Made by a program: the position numbers and the translations under genes. DNA of 64,000 bases, taken from NCBI GenBank assembly GCA_015999875.1, contig JAECRG010000003.1:111155-175154 (forward strand), given 5' to 3'. Positions 42,247-50,028 of this stretch are shown piece after piece. The notes below the pieces were generated by a model. The model was not told the origin of the DNA, did no database searches, and saw only the letters and a program-made list of their open reading frames with translations. Position 1 is the first letter of the stretch. Each line of letters begins with the position of its first letter. This DNA is from Candidatus Saccharimonadota bacterium. GTDB lineage: Bacteria; Patescibacteriota; Saccharimonadia; Saccharimonadales; Saccharimonadaceae.

Positions 42247-42642
42247 CTACTCGTACCTCAGCTTGATAGCGATATTTGCCAAAAGCTCATGATCTGGCTC
42301 GGCAGTCATATCAGGTGAGTGCCTATACTCACTAACTTCCGTGAAGGGAATCAGATGTACATGCGCATGCGGCACATCAACACCTATGACCTGCTCACCT
42401 ACATAGGGCACACCAAGTGTGGTACGTAAATGCAGGGCGATCTTTTTCACACTGGCTTGTAGTGCCTGATACATCTCGTCGTCGAGATCCCATACAAACG
42501 CCACCTGTCGCTTGGGAATCACGAGAGTATGACCCAATGTAATAGGGTGAATGTCGAGAAGCGCGTAGGTATGCTCATCTTCATAGATTTTGTGGCTGGG
42601 AATCTCCCCGTTGATAATCTTTGTAAAAATAGAATCTTCCAT
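42247..42642 (-). CDS. HIT-family nucleotide hydrolase/transferase
   Basis: 131 residues. The HIT triad reads HAHVHLIPF at about residues 91-99; the N-terminus SIFTKIINGEIPSHKIYEDE and HTLVIPKRQV are typical of the Hint branch. Members cleave nucleoside phosphoramidates or AMP-lysine. TACACT lies six bases before the ATG, with no Shine-Dalgarno. Confidence 0.92.
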   Translation of the reverse strand: MEDSIFTKIINGEIPSHKIYEDEHTYALLDIHPITLGHTLVIPKRQVAFVWDLDDEMYQALQASVKKIALHLRTTLGVPYVGEQVIGVDVPHAHVHLIPFTEVSEYRHSPDMTAEPDHELLANIAIKLRYE

Positions 42643-42694
42643 ACACCTAGTGTATACGACATATCTCTAGTGAGCCAAATGGTATACTAGCTAT

Positions 42695-43147
42695 ATGGAT
42701 TCAACTGTACTCGCCGTGCGCGCTATCACCGCATCATATGGTCGCCAGCTTTTGTGGCCGACGCTCATCGTTCTCGTCGCACTCTACATCATCATCTTTG
42801 GCTTATCGTGGTGGCTTGCAGCTGTATTTCACCCGCTGTGGTGGCTACTCGTACTCATGCTAACACCTCTTTTTATCGTAGGTTGCCTTGCCTGGGGATT
42901 ATGTTTCTTCCTGATCTCACGTATCCACCCGAAACTCAACAAAACTCAGACCAAGCTTACTCGCGAGATAGTGGGGCATATTACTCACATCGCAGAGCAG
43001 GTAGGTACTCCAAAATTTATCATCTTAGGCCGCATTGTTCGAGATGTTGTATTTGGCACAAACCTACGCACTTCATATATCGGAGAGATTACACACGAAC
43101 CTGGCGACGCCAAGCGCAAATTTGATGAACTCAGAAAATCACTGTAG
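42695..43147 (+). CDS. Small membrane protein, unknown
   Basis: 150 residues with two or three hydrophobic helices in the first 80 (LLWPTLIVLVALYIIIFGLS, then PLWWLLVLMLTPLFIVGCLA) and a cytoplasmic-type polar tail (THIAEQVGTPKFIILGRIVR). Homologous small proteins occur in other reduced genomes by my impression only. A TATACT six bases before the ATG marks leaderless expression. Confidence 0.7.
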   Translation: MDSTVLAVRAITASYGRQLLWPTLIVLVALYIIIFGLSWWLAAVFHPLWWLLVLMLTPLFIVGCLAWGLCFFLISRIHPKLNKTQTKLTREIVGHITHIAEQVGTPKFIILGRIVRDVVFGTNLRTSYIGEITHEPGDAKRKFDELRKSL

Positions 43148-43148
43148 A

Positions 43149-43177
43149 TTGACTATTTATATATTTTAATGTATAAT
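43149..43177 (+). promoter_or_regulatory. Promoter of the PP2C gene
   Basis: TTGACT (43149-43154), 17-base spacer, TATAAT (43172-43177), then seven bases to the ATG. One of the clearest leaderless promoters in the window. Confidence 0.75.
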
Positions 43178-43184
43178 ATTTTGC

Positions 43185-44249
43185 ATGAATCATCCTGGCG
43201 ATGCACCCCATTCTGCTCCAAAGCATGAGAAGGTAGAATCCTTTTCCGCGGCAGAGTTGCGCAAAAATACCCAGCATGCAACTCCCCCTCAGCCAGAATC
43301 ATACTATGATGCTGAAGACGACCCTCACTACACAGGAATAATCCGCTTAGGATCTGCAGCCTCTCAGTACAATTTCGACACAAGTGCACCAATCTCTAGG
43401 GAGAAACCCCTAGAACGCACGTTTAGCGGTGGGCAGGCAAGTGTAGTGTCGGAGCGTCATATCCACAACGAAGACGCGACTTTTGTCGACATGGTATCAC
43501 GAAGTGCAGGTGTGTTCGATGGAGTAGGTGCAGATAGTAGTTCAAATCTCGCATCCGAAGCTGCACGAAGTATCTTCAGAGAGCAGTTGGCTTCGATTCC
43601 TGCAACCCTGTCACCTAGAAATATACGAGACTACCTCAGAGAGATAGCGCAAAAAGCCAGCGATGAAGTTACAGCAAAAGCAGGTAGTGCAAGCACTACT
43701 GGGGTTGCTGCAATATTTCGCGAAGATGAACAGGGGAATGAATATATAGCCTGGATATCTGCCGGGGATAGTCGGCTGTATCTATTTGATACTGCAGGCG
43801 ATAGAGAACACACTCTCACTCCGCTCACACTTGATCACGCCTGGTATCTCGAGCTCGCATACCCAAACAACCCAATCGCCCAAATGAACTATCAGAGAAC
43901 AGTCGCTGAGATGGAATCAAGAAAAGACCTCAATGATCACATCATTATAAATTCCCTGGGGCGCAAATACGATGCAGACAGAGTAACTACTGGCGCGCTC
44001 ATGCTTTCGGGCGGTGAAAAGTTCATGCTTTTTTCCGATGGAGTGACAGATAACCTGCGTGACTCGGAAATTGCAAAGCTACTACAACAGGCTACGGAAG
44101 AGGACATCGATAACCAGCAAACAGCCGACAGGATCGTAGAACGCGCAAGACAAGTATCGATCGGCGAGAAGAGTGATGCTTTTGGCACAGACGGAATAAG
44201 CGGCCGTGCAAAGGTAGACGATATATCTGCTGTAGTAATTACTGGATGA
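43185..44249 (+). CDS. PP2C-type Ser/Thr phosphatase
   Basis: 354 residues. After a polar N-terminal region of about 90 residues come the PP2C motifs: NEDATFVD, GVFDGVGAD, STTGVAAIF, WISAGDSRLYL, FMLFSDGVTDNL and VDDISAVVI, which supply the metal-binding Asp residues. It removes phosphates from Ser/Thr; the partner kinase is not in this window. No membrane helix. Leaderless promoter directly upstream. Confidence 0.9.
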   Translation: MNHPGDAPHSAPKHEKVESFSAAELRKNTQHATPPQPESYYDAEDDPHYTGIIRLGSAASQYNFDTSAPISREKPLERTFSGGQASVVSERHIHNEDATFVDMVSRSAGVFDGVGADSSSNLASEAARSIFREQLASIPATLSPRNIRDYLREIAQKASDEVTAKAGSASTTGVAAIFREDEQGNEYIAWISAGDSRLYLFDTAGDREHTLTPLTLDHAWYLELAYPNNPIAQMNYQRTVAEMESRKDLNDHIIINSLGRKYDADRVTTGALMLSGGEKFMLFSDGVTDNLRDSEIAKLLQQATEEDIDNQQTADRIVERARQVSIGEKSDAFGTDGISGRAKVDDISAVVITG

Positions 44250-44322
44250 GAGTAATTACGAGAAAATAAATCGTGATTCGCTTATGCTATACTGTGTTCA
44301 TACAATAAACAGGAATCACCTC

Positions 44323-44553
44323 ATGCCAGCACCAACAAAAACAACTTCAACTCCATATATCAAGTACAGCGCTTTGTTGCTTGTGGGGCTGTATGTTATA
44401 TTTGCTGGTTTGCTTGCGATAGCTGCAGTGCTAGAAGCTATTACATGGGAGTTTGTCGTAGAGTGGCTTATAAAGATCGGCATCGTCGCAATCATCTTAC
44501 TTGCGGTCAGTACGCTAATCGGATTCATCACTACATCCGTACGTAAAGACTAG
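44323..44553 (+). CDS. Two-helix small membrane protein, unknown
   Basis: 76 residues: helix one LLLVGLYVIFAGLLAIAAVL, a short acidic loop, helix two IGIVAIILLAVSTLIGFITT and the end SVRKD. Start chosen at ATG 44323, after AGGAATCACCTC; the ATG at 44284 lacks a binding site. Function unknown. Confidence 0.65.
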   Translation: MPAPTKTTSTPYIKYSALLLVGLYVIFAGLLAIAAVLEAITWEFVVEWLIKIGIVAIILLAVSTLIGFITTSVRKD

Positions 44554-44611
44554 TTAGGTTTGTTTTTAGCAATACTAGCGAAAGCTGTCGCTAAAAATAC
44601 CACTTAGCCAT

Positions 44612-45139
44612 ATGACACAGCTGCTTTACCACGGCATACCACAAGATCTTAAAGGCAGTGAACTTGTACCGCTGGGCCAGTTACGGACAAAGTATCCGGA
44701 GTTAGCTGCGCAGTACCTGCGGAAGTACGAGGGTCGCGAAACTATACTTGAACGCAAAATACCATTACTAAACTGCCTTTGGAATGACGTAGTGCAGCTG
44801 CTACCACTACATCCGCAAAAGATTTTTGATCGCCAGAAAGAACTTGGTTTGATCGCAGAGATACCGGCTTATAACTACTTTGCCATAGATACGTCCACAC
44901 TAGATCCGACTAGTGCTGCTGTATATTTCAAAACAGCACCCGGAGAAGCACACTGGTCGGTCGAGTGGCTCAGCAACACACGCATCGAAGAGCTACAAGA
45001 CATTCCGCCCGCGACAGACAAATACTATCGAAGTTTACGCGACAGCGGCCAAGCAGTATTCAACTATCAGTTCATACCTCACGTTCTCTACAAAGGAGTT
45101 ATCGATATATCAAACGCGAAAATAATTTCAATTAAATAG
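44612..45139 (+). CDS. Unknown soluble protein (175 aa)
   Basis: Soluble and mixed alpha/beta. It begins MTQLLYHGIPQDL, has LRTKYPELAAQYLRKYEGRE and LLNCLWNDVVQLLPLHPQKI, which resemble short conserved proteins in Bacillus whose role I do not know. No signal peptide. The ATG lacks a good ribosome binding site. Convergent with the SMR gene. Confidence 0.65.
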   Translation: MTQLLYHGIPQDLKGSELVPLGQLRTKYPELAAQYLRKYEGRETILERKIPLLNCLWNDVVQLLPLHPQKIFDRQKELGLIAEIPAYNYFAIDTSTLDPTSAAVYFKTAPGEAHWSVEWLSNTRIEELQDIPPATDKYYRSLRDSGQAVFNYQFIPHVLYKGVIDISNAKIISIK

Positions 45140-45148
45140 ACTGTCTGT

Positions 45149-45218
45149 CTGCACGACTTTTCTATTTAGCAGGCCTTTATAGGCAAGCTTTGAAAATCTC
45201 CTGCTAGGAGTCGTGCAG
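45149..45218. other. Large imperfect hairpin between convergent genes
   Basis: Outer arms CTGCACGACT and AGTCGTGCAG, middle TAGCAGG/CCTGCTA and a small inner GCCT-TTAT-AGGC stem. The left part is about 20 of 24 bases identical to the tRNA-Ser(GCT) 3' end plus its hairpin at 45701-45724, so it may be a degraded copy. Confidence 0.5.
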
Positions 45219-45524
45219 TAATTTTAGACCAATAACACATGCAATAATACCTAGAACGAATGCTACCTTCAAGATAGACACCGTCTCCGATCCTGTCATC
45301 ATTGCATAGGTAACTGTCAAAGATGCGCCTATACCGACCCATACTGCATATGCCGTACCCACTGGCAATGTCCTCATTGCATAGGCAAGCCCAACCATAC
45401 TGAGAAATAGTCCGAGTAAGAATACTATTGTCGGAGCTGTTTTAGTGAAGCCTTCTGATTTACCGAGGGCTGTCGCCCAGACGGCCTCTAGAATTCCCGA
45501 TAGTACAAGTATAATCCAAGCCAT
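45204..45524 (-). CDS. gdx: SMR-family transporter, Gdx/SugE type (probable guanidinium exporter)
   Basis: 106 residues with four helices. The start MAWIILVLSGILEAVWATAL has the central Glu of the SMR family, and GKSEGFTK and LPVGTAYAVWVGIGA follow the SugE/Gdx pattern rather than EmrE. A guanidine-III riboswitch lies directly upstream, supporting guanidinium export. ATG 45524 has AGAGG seven bases upstream, right at the end of the aptamer; the longer frame to 45629 would translate the riboswitch. Confidence 0.9.
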   Translation of the reverse strand: MAWIILVLSGILEAVWATALGKSEGFTKTAPTIVFLLGLFLSMVGLAYAMRTLPVGTAYAVWVGIGASLTVTYAMMTGSETVSILKVAFVLGIIACVIGLKLLHDS

Positions 45525-45536
45525 GAACATCCTCTT

Positions 45537-45575
45537 GCGTCGTCTTTGCCGGCCTGGTACGTCGCACTCGTCAGG
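45537..45575 (-). promoter_or_regulatory. Guanidine-III riboswitch
   Basis: On the minus strand it starts CCTGACGAGTGCGACGTACC and ends CAAAGACGACGC. Compared with the published guanidine-III class, the conserved ACGAG, GCG-N-CGUACC and AAGACG-N-CGC blocks are present and stem P1 (CCUG/CAGG) keeps pairing with changed bases. The pseudoknot stem has one A-A mismatch. It adjoins the AGAGG of gdx, so guanidine would free translation. Confidence 0.88.
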
Positions 45576-45677
45576 ATATTGATATATTGTACTTCTATCA
45601 TAGCAAATAAAAACATGCCGCAAACGCATAGTACTTTTTGTTTTGCGAATAAGGACTAAAGTTTCCTTTGTACATTA

Positions 45678-45721
45678 GCCAAATAGAAAAGCCGTGCAGC
45701 CGCACGGCTTTTCTATTTGGC
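45678..45721 (-). terminator. Hairpin overlapping the tRNA-Ser(GCT) 3' end
   Basis: Twenty-base perfect arms around a four-base loop; the arm contains the tRNA's CCA and discriminator. The 3' side is followed by TTTC-like bases within the stem. Confidence 0.85.
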
Positions 45722-45810
45722 GGAGGAGGGGAGATTCGAACTCCCGCTTCAGGTCTCCCCGAACTAACGATTTAGCAAACCGTCCCCTTCAGCCACTTGG
45801 GTACTCCTCC
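45718..45810 (-). tRNA. tRNA-Ser(GCT)
   Basis: 93 nt including CCA. Acceptor GGAGGAG, anticodon loop TTGCTAA between ACGGT and ATCGT, long variable arm, T-loop GTTCGAATC. Decodes AGC and AGU. Confidence 0.95.
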
Positions 45811-45935
45811 ACGTGATGGAAATACTTACGTATCTCATCTGGCTGACTTGGAATATTGTAGCATACCTACCCCTGATAGACAAACCCCTAGTACTTTGTT
45901 ATAGTATGGCCATAGACTTAGTAAGGATATATCTG

Positions 45936-46349
45936 ATGAAGCAAAAAATTTACGCATTGGCAATCATAGCAGCAACCACTATCGCACTCGGCGGGAGTAC
46001 AGCGAATGCTGTAGGTGGTGGAGTTTCTGGTGGCGCAGCAGCAGCACGTGGCGACGATCAGCCAGCTGTACTGTTTGGCGATGGCGGCATCTTTGCACAG
46101 ATCACCAATGTGATGCTGTTTATCGTAGGTGCGATCAGTGTCATCATGATAATTATCGGCGGGCTTCGCTACGTACTCTCTGGCGGCGACTCTGCAAATG
46201 TGAGCGCAGCTAAAAATACTATCCTCTACGCAATCGTAGGTATCATCGTGGCACTACTTGCCTATGCGGCGGTTAGTTTCGTAACAGGTACTTTTGCAAA
46301 CGGCGGCTCGTTCACGGGCGGTGGTGGCGGGGGAGCAACAAGCTTCTAG
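45936..46349 (+). CDS. VirB2/TrbC-like pilin candidate 1
   Basis: 137 residues. A signal peptide (IYALAIIAATTIALGGSTANA) is followed by a Gly/Ala spacer and two hydrophobic helices (ITNVMLFIVGAISVIMIIIG and TILYAIVGIIVALLAYAAVS) joined by the motif GLRYVLSGGDSANVSAAKNT, then a Gly-rich tail. The same two-helix block recurs in six genes at 48-50 kb. AAGGA precedes ATG 45936; the frame to 45813 extends upstream without support. Small pilin subunits of type IV secretion systems have this shape. Confidence 0.8.
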   Translation: MKQKIYALAIIAATTIALGGSTANAVGGGVSGGAAAARGDDQPAVLFGDGGIFAQITNVMLFIVGAISVIMIIIGGLRYVLSGGDSANVSAAKNTILYAIVGIIVALLAYAAVSFVTGTFANGGSFTGGGGGGATSF

Positions 46350-46371
46350 CCGGTAGCTTTGTATCGCTTAC

Positions 46372-46404
46372 AAATATAGACCTGAAATGGGTCTATATTT
46401 TTTA
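46372..46404 (+). terminator. Rho-independent terminator
   Basis: AAATATAGACC and GGTCTATATTT arms followed by TTTT, after the pilin candidate. Confidence 0.85.
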
Positions 46405-46439
46405 TACGAGAGAGTGAGATATCAGAGGTTGACCTGTCG

Positions 46440-46477
46440 CCATAGAAAATGACCCCAAACGGGGTCATTTTCTATGG
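46440..46477 (-). terminator. Hairpin overlapping the tRNA-Ser(TGA) 3' end
   Basis: Seventeen-base perfect arms with a four-base loop AAAC/GTTT; the stem includes the tRNA's CCA. Confidence 0.85.
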
Positions 46478-46562
46478 CGGAGAGGGCGAGATTCGAACTC
46501 GCGGTGAGTTGCCCCACGCTTGTTTTCAAGACAAGTACCTTAAACCACTCGGTCACCTCTCC
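46475..46562 (-). tRNA. tRNA-Ser(TGA)
   Basis: 88 nt including CCA. Acceptor GGAGAGG, anticodon loop CTTGAAA between CTTGT and ACAAG, long variable arm, T-loop GTTCGAATC. Decodes UCA and probably UCG. Confidence 0.95.
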
Positions 46563-46633
46563 ATGTCAGTGCTATCTCTCGAAACTAGTTAGTCTCATCT
46601 CTGTAACACTTCGACAACTATAGCATATTGCAT

Positions 46634-47305
46634 TTAGTTTTTCCAGGGTTGTTGTAGCAGGGCCATGGCTACAATATTCTGTGCACCCGCACTACGCAGC
46701 AAAGAGATGGCGGCAACCATAGATGCTCCTGTAGTGACGATATCGTCACACAGCACATATAGCCTGTCGGGGTTTAACGATTGTTGCTTAAGAGTAAAAG
46801 CGGTATCGGCCTGCTGCTGTCGCTCAAGCACACTCGCGCCGACCTGCGAATGGTTATGGCGGCGCTCGAGCAATCTCACTTGCTGCAAGCTTCGCTCTTT
46901 ACTGAACCGGCTTGTTATATCTTGAGTATGATCAAAACCACGCCGTCGTATATGAGTAGTAGAGGTAGGTAGAGGAATAATTTGGGCTGAAGTAGGGAAG
47001 TGTGGCGCATAGTGGGCAAATAGTCGCGCAATCGTACGATATGCTTCTCGCGTATATGCAAACTTATACTCATCTATGAGTCGCTCCAACACTCCGTGAC
47101 GCTCCGCGAACACGAACTGCTGTACTCCCGTGAGGGACGTGCATGAGTTACACTGCTGGGAAGTCAAGGAACCATGGCATTTTAGACACGTCTGCCGGGC
47201 TGTTAAATCGATGTCATAAAAACAATTCTCGCAAATTTGCGCACCAATCTCACCGCAAGACAAACAGTAGTGAGGAGCTAGTTGTGAAAATAGTGAATCT
47301 AACAT
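46634..47305 (-). CDS. ComFC-like phosphoribosyltransferase-domain protein
   Basis: 223 residues. Two zinc-binding Cys pairs at the N-terminus (CLSCGE..CENC and CLKC..CNSC) precede a phosphoribosyltransferase domain with the PRPP loop LCDDIVTTGASM near residue 190 and TTHIRRRGFDHTQDI. This is the ComF/GntX family; ComFC is needed for DNA uptake in competent bacteria, so natural transformation is possible but not shown. Confidence 0.88.
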   Translation of the reverse strand: MLDSLFSQLAPHYCLSCGEIGAQICENCFYDIDLTARQTCLKCHGSLTSQQCNSCTSLTGVQQFVFAERHGVLERLIDEYKFAYTREAYRTIARLFAHYAPHFPTSAQIIPLPTSTTHIRRRGFDHTQDITSRFSKERSLQQVRLLERRHNHSQVGASVLERQQQADTAFTLKQQSLNPDRLYVLCDDIVTTGASMVAAISLLRSAGAQNIVAMALLQQPWKN

Positions 47306-47411
47306 TGTACTTTTTACGTATAAGATACTCTCGCTATTGATTATAGACCTTCGTTTGTTATACTAAAAGGGACTATCTGTCGATAGAGCCTAGAGAAAAG
47401 TGGAGGATATC

Positions 47412-47882
47412 ATGGCCCGTAAGAAAGACGACGATTTACTAATCGAAGACGAATTGGCGGCTGCATTCCTGAACGACGACGATCTGACGCAAGAACCTCA
47501 GGACGACCCAGTTCAAGTAGCCGCGACCATAATAGATGAGGAGCCCGAGGATGATTTCCCTGGACAACTCGCAGTAGATGTATATGAAACTAACGATGAG
47601 TTGGTAATCAAAGCTCGCACCGCAGGTGTGAACAAAGATGACCTTGATGTCAGTATCAGCGAGGGTATTCTGACTATCAGCGGCACACTAAGTAGTGGCG
47701 ACGAATCAGAAGCAAACAACTGGCACATCCAGGAATGCTACTGGGGCGAGTTTAGCCGCACGTTGGCATTGCCACTTGCAGTTAAAGAAGATGAAGCTAA
47801 GGCAGCCCTCAAAGACGGCGTACTTACTATCAGCTTCCCGAAAGTAGTGCAGGAGCAGGCAAAGAAAATCCAGATTATGTAA
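47412..47882 (+). CDS. Hsp20/alpha-crystallin small heat-shock protein
   Basis: 156 residues. An acidic, disordered N-terminus (about 1-50) precedes the crystallin domain: LAVDVYETNDELVIKARTAG, DDLDVSISEGILTISGTL and the ending DGVLTISFPKV. GGAGG precedes ATG 47412. A TATACT lies upstream at about 47358. The following terminator is a perfect 44-base palindrome. Confidence 0.92.
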   Translation: MARKKDDDLLIEDELAAAFLNDDDLTQEPQDDPVQVAATIIDEEPEDDFPGQLAVDVYETNDELVIKARTAGVNKDDLDVSISEGILTISGTLSSGDESEANNWHIQECYWGEFSRTLALPLAVKEDEAKAALKDGVLTISFPKVVQEQAKKIQIM

Positions 47883-47890
47883 TCTGAAAC

Positions 47891-47934
47891 ATACATATAA
47901 AAATACTCCCGATCGGGAGTATTTTTATATGTAT
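47891..47934. terminator. 44-bp perfect palindrome, bidirectional terminator
   Basis: Exact inverted repeat with CCCGATCGGG at its centre and TTTTTATATGTAT on each outer side. It ends hsp20 and also the convergent VirB2-like cluster. Confidence 0.9.
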
Positions 47935-47960
47935 CGCTCTCGTAGCGAAACTTGTACTAT

Positions 47961-48401
47961 TTACTGCTGACCAGCAAATTGTCCAGTAACGAATCCGACG
48001 ATTGCGTAAGCCATGATAGCCACGATCAAACCAATGATTGCGTACATAATAGTGTTCTTTGCAGATGTCACAGCGCCTTGATCACCATTTGAGATAGTAT
48101 AGCGAATACCACCGATGATGAGCATGATAACACTGATCGCACCGATCAAGAAGAGAAGTACGTTTACTACAGTAGTAAAGATACCTTCTTGTCCGAATAG
48201 CTCAGTTGGCTGTTCTTCACCCTGTGCACAGTTGACTCCGCCTGATATTGTCAGGTTATTACCACCTTGTGTGTCACAGTTAGCAGCATGTGCGGCTGGC
48301 GCCATCACTAGCATACCCGCGAACAAGATACTCAGTGCAGCGAACATTGATGCTAGTAGGTAGCTTGTCTGCGTTGCAAGTGTTTTTGCTTGTTGTTTCA
48401 T
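47961..48401 (-). CDS. VirB2/TrbC-like pilin candidate 2
   Basis: 146 residues. Signal peptide ending in MAPAAHA, a Cys-containing spacer (ANCDTQGG, GVNCAQGEEQ), then the helix pair VVNVLLFLIGAISVIMLIIG and NTIMYAIIGLIVAIMAYAIV around GGIRYTISNGDQGAVTSAKN. Closely related to candidates 1, 3 and 4. Last gene of the minus-strand cluster. A pilin-type role is inferred from size and topology. Confidence 0.8.
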   Translation of the reverse strand: MKQQAKTLATQTSYLLASMFAALSILFAGMLVMAPAAHAANCDTQGGNNLTISGGVNCAQGEEQPTELFGQEGIFTTVVNVLLFLIGAISVIMLIIGGIRYTISNGDQGAVTSAKNTIMYAIIGLIVAIMAYAIVGFVTGQFAGQQ

Positions 48402-48456
48402 TTATTTTATTCCTTTCTTCTTTGTATGTTATAGCATATATGGGGTTAAAAGTGAA

Positions 48457-48828
48457 CTACATGAATACATTCACCACCCATCGCACAATTGCATACGCCA
48501 TGATCGCAACGATCAATCCGATAACAGCATACATAATAGTGTCTTTTGCGGCTTTTGTCTGGCCGGCATCCCCGTTTGAAGTAGTGTAGCGAATACCACC
48601 GATAATGATGGCGATTACAGAAATTACACCGATCAAGAAGAGAAGTAAATTAATAACTGTTTGTATACCGTCTTGCAGGTTGCCGCCGCTACCACCACCC
48701 ACATTGTTGAGGCCTCCTTGAATTTGGCTTGCGGTCGATGCAAATGCGACATACCCGCCACCTAACACCAATCCGACACTCAGTGCTACTGCAATAGCTG
48801 TTGTTGTTAGTAGTGTTGTCTTACTCAT
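48457..48828 (-). CDS. VirB2/TrbC-like pilin candidate 3
   Basis: 123 residues: N-terminal signal helix, Gly-rich spacer (NNVGGGSGGNLQDG), then helices INLLLFLIGVISVIAIIIGG and DTIMYAVIGLIVAIMAYAIV separated by GIRYTTSNGDAGQTKAAKD. Shortest spacer of the set. AAAGGAGA lies before the ATG. Confidence 0.8.
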   Translation of the reverse strand: MSKTTLLTTTAIAVALSVGLVLGGGYVAFASTASQIQGGLNNVGGGSGGNLQDGIQTVINLLLFLIGVISVIAIIIGGIRYTTSNGDAGQTKAAKDTIMYAVIGLIVAIMAYAIVRWVVNVFM

Positions 48829-48843
48829 AATAATCTCCTTTTT

Positions 48844-49233
48844 TTAGAATGCATCTAGTATAAAATTTACAATCGCATACGAAAGTATTGCAACGATCAA
48901 TCCGATAACAGCATACATAATAGTGTTTTTAGCAGTTTTTGTTTGATTCGCATCTCCATTCGAGGTAGCGTAGCGAATACCGCCGATGATGATGGCGATC
49001 GTCGCCACAATTCCAATCATCAGCAACATCCCGTTTATAATTCGAGTTACAGTCGTATTGAATCCACCCGCACCCGACTGAGCGTCAGTACAAATACTAC
49101 TTCCACCAGCCAAGCCGCATGATTGGTTGATGTAGTTAGATGCCTGAGCCGCATCGGAAACAGCACCAAATCCTACTAATAGCGTAGCGGTAATTATTGC
49201 CACAGTAGCAAACGCAGCAAGTGATTTAAACAT
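48844..49233 (-). CDS. VirB2/TrbC-like pilin candidate 4
   Basis: 129 residues: signal helix (LAAFATVAIITATLLVGFGA), spacer with two Cys (NQSCGLAGGSSICTD), then helices with GIRYATSNGDANQTKTAKNT. GGAGG precedes ATG 49233. Its start overlaps the preceding gene by eight bases; an extended frame to 49395 is rejected. Confidence 0.8.
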   Translation of the reverse strand: MFKSLAAFATVAIITATLLVGFGAVSDAAQASNYINQSCGLAGGSSICTDAQSGAGGFNTTVTRIINGMLLMIGIVATIAIIIGGIRYATSNGDANQTKTAKNTIMYAVIGLIVAILSYAIVNFILDAF

Positions 49234-49573
49234 AGTAAGCCTCCAGGTATGAAAAGCCGTTACCAGTAGTTGCCTGACCACTGATAAATGCCGTGATGGA
49301 GAAGGCGAGGATAATAACAACCAGGCCGACGACCGCATAGATAATGGCATTTTTAGCCTGTTTGACGCGAGCTGCATCACCGTCTGAGGTGACATATAGA
49401 TAGCCTGCGATAACTATCACGATAACCGCAACTATGCCAGCAGTAGCATACACAGTATTTAGAAGACCCTGCAGTAGCGTAGTTTCATTCCCACCACGAT
49501 TAGGGACGCCTTGGATATTAAGAGCTGGTGCACCAAGTAGGGTTAAAACGTGATAGGTGAGTAATCCGAACAT
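49226..49573 (-). CDS. VirB2/TrbC-like pilin candidate 5
   Basis: 115 residues: no typical cleavable signal; an N-terminal Leu-rich segment (GLLTYHVLTLLGAPALNI), then helices VYATAGIVAVIVIVIAGYLY and NAIIYAVVGLVVIILAFSIT around VTSDGDAARVKQAKN. More diverged than candidates 1-4, but the small-residue/GD/AK loop is retained. Confidence 0.75.
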   Translation of the reverse strand: MFGLLTYHVLTLLGAPALNIQGVPNRGGNETTLLQGLLNTVYATAGIVAVIVIVIAGYLYVTSDGDAARVKQAKNAIIYAVVGLVVIILAFSITAFISGQATTGNGFSYLEAYYV

Positions 49574-49582
49574 TATAATCTC

Positions 49583-50026
49583 CTATAGGTTTGCCGTTAC
49601 AAAGTTTATTATTCCGATGGAAAGGATAGAGAGTAGCAGGCCAACACAGGCATTGATAATTGTCTTCCTACCCTTTGCATTACCGTCAGACCCCATACTT
49701 GTAAGATACTTGAAACCACCAACAATTATGAAGGCGACAGCAACATACGCTGCGACATTCATCAAAATCTCTACAATATTAAACGCGATGCGCGTGAGAA
49801 ATGCTCCGAGCTTACCCCCGTAGGCCTTGTCGCCATTACCGGCTACAGCCTCAACGCTTACTTCGTCACAGTCTTCAGCACCACCCTTAGCGACGCCGTT
49901 ATACCACGCAGGCATTGTACCGAGGAAACGCTTATTACATGCCGCATCAGCAGTACTTGGCTGAGCCACGACCAGGCTCGTTGAAGCAAAGGCCACGAGC
50001 AACAAACTTAATAGTATCTTCTTCAT
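49583..50026 (-). CDS. VirB2/TrbC-like pilin candidate 6
   Basis: 147 residues: signal peptide MKKILLSLLLVAFASTSLVV, a Cys-bearing spacer (DAACNKRFLG, AEDCDEV), then helices FNIVEILMNVAAYVAVAFII and INACVGLLLSILSIGIINFV with FKYLTSMGSDGNAKGRKT between. The loop is Gly/Lys-rich and the most diverged. TATAAT also sits just before the ATG. Confidence 0.75.
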   Translation of the reverse strand: MKKILLSLLLVAFASTSLVVAQPSTADAACNKRFLGTMPAWYNGVAKGGAEDCDEVSVEAVAGNGDKAYGGKLGAFLTRIAFNIVEILMNVAAYVAVAFIIVGGFKYLTSMGSDGNAKGRKTIINACVGLLLSILSIGIINFVTANL

Positions 50027-50028
50027 AA

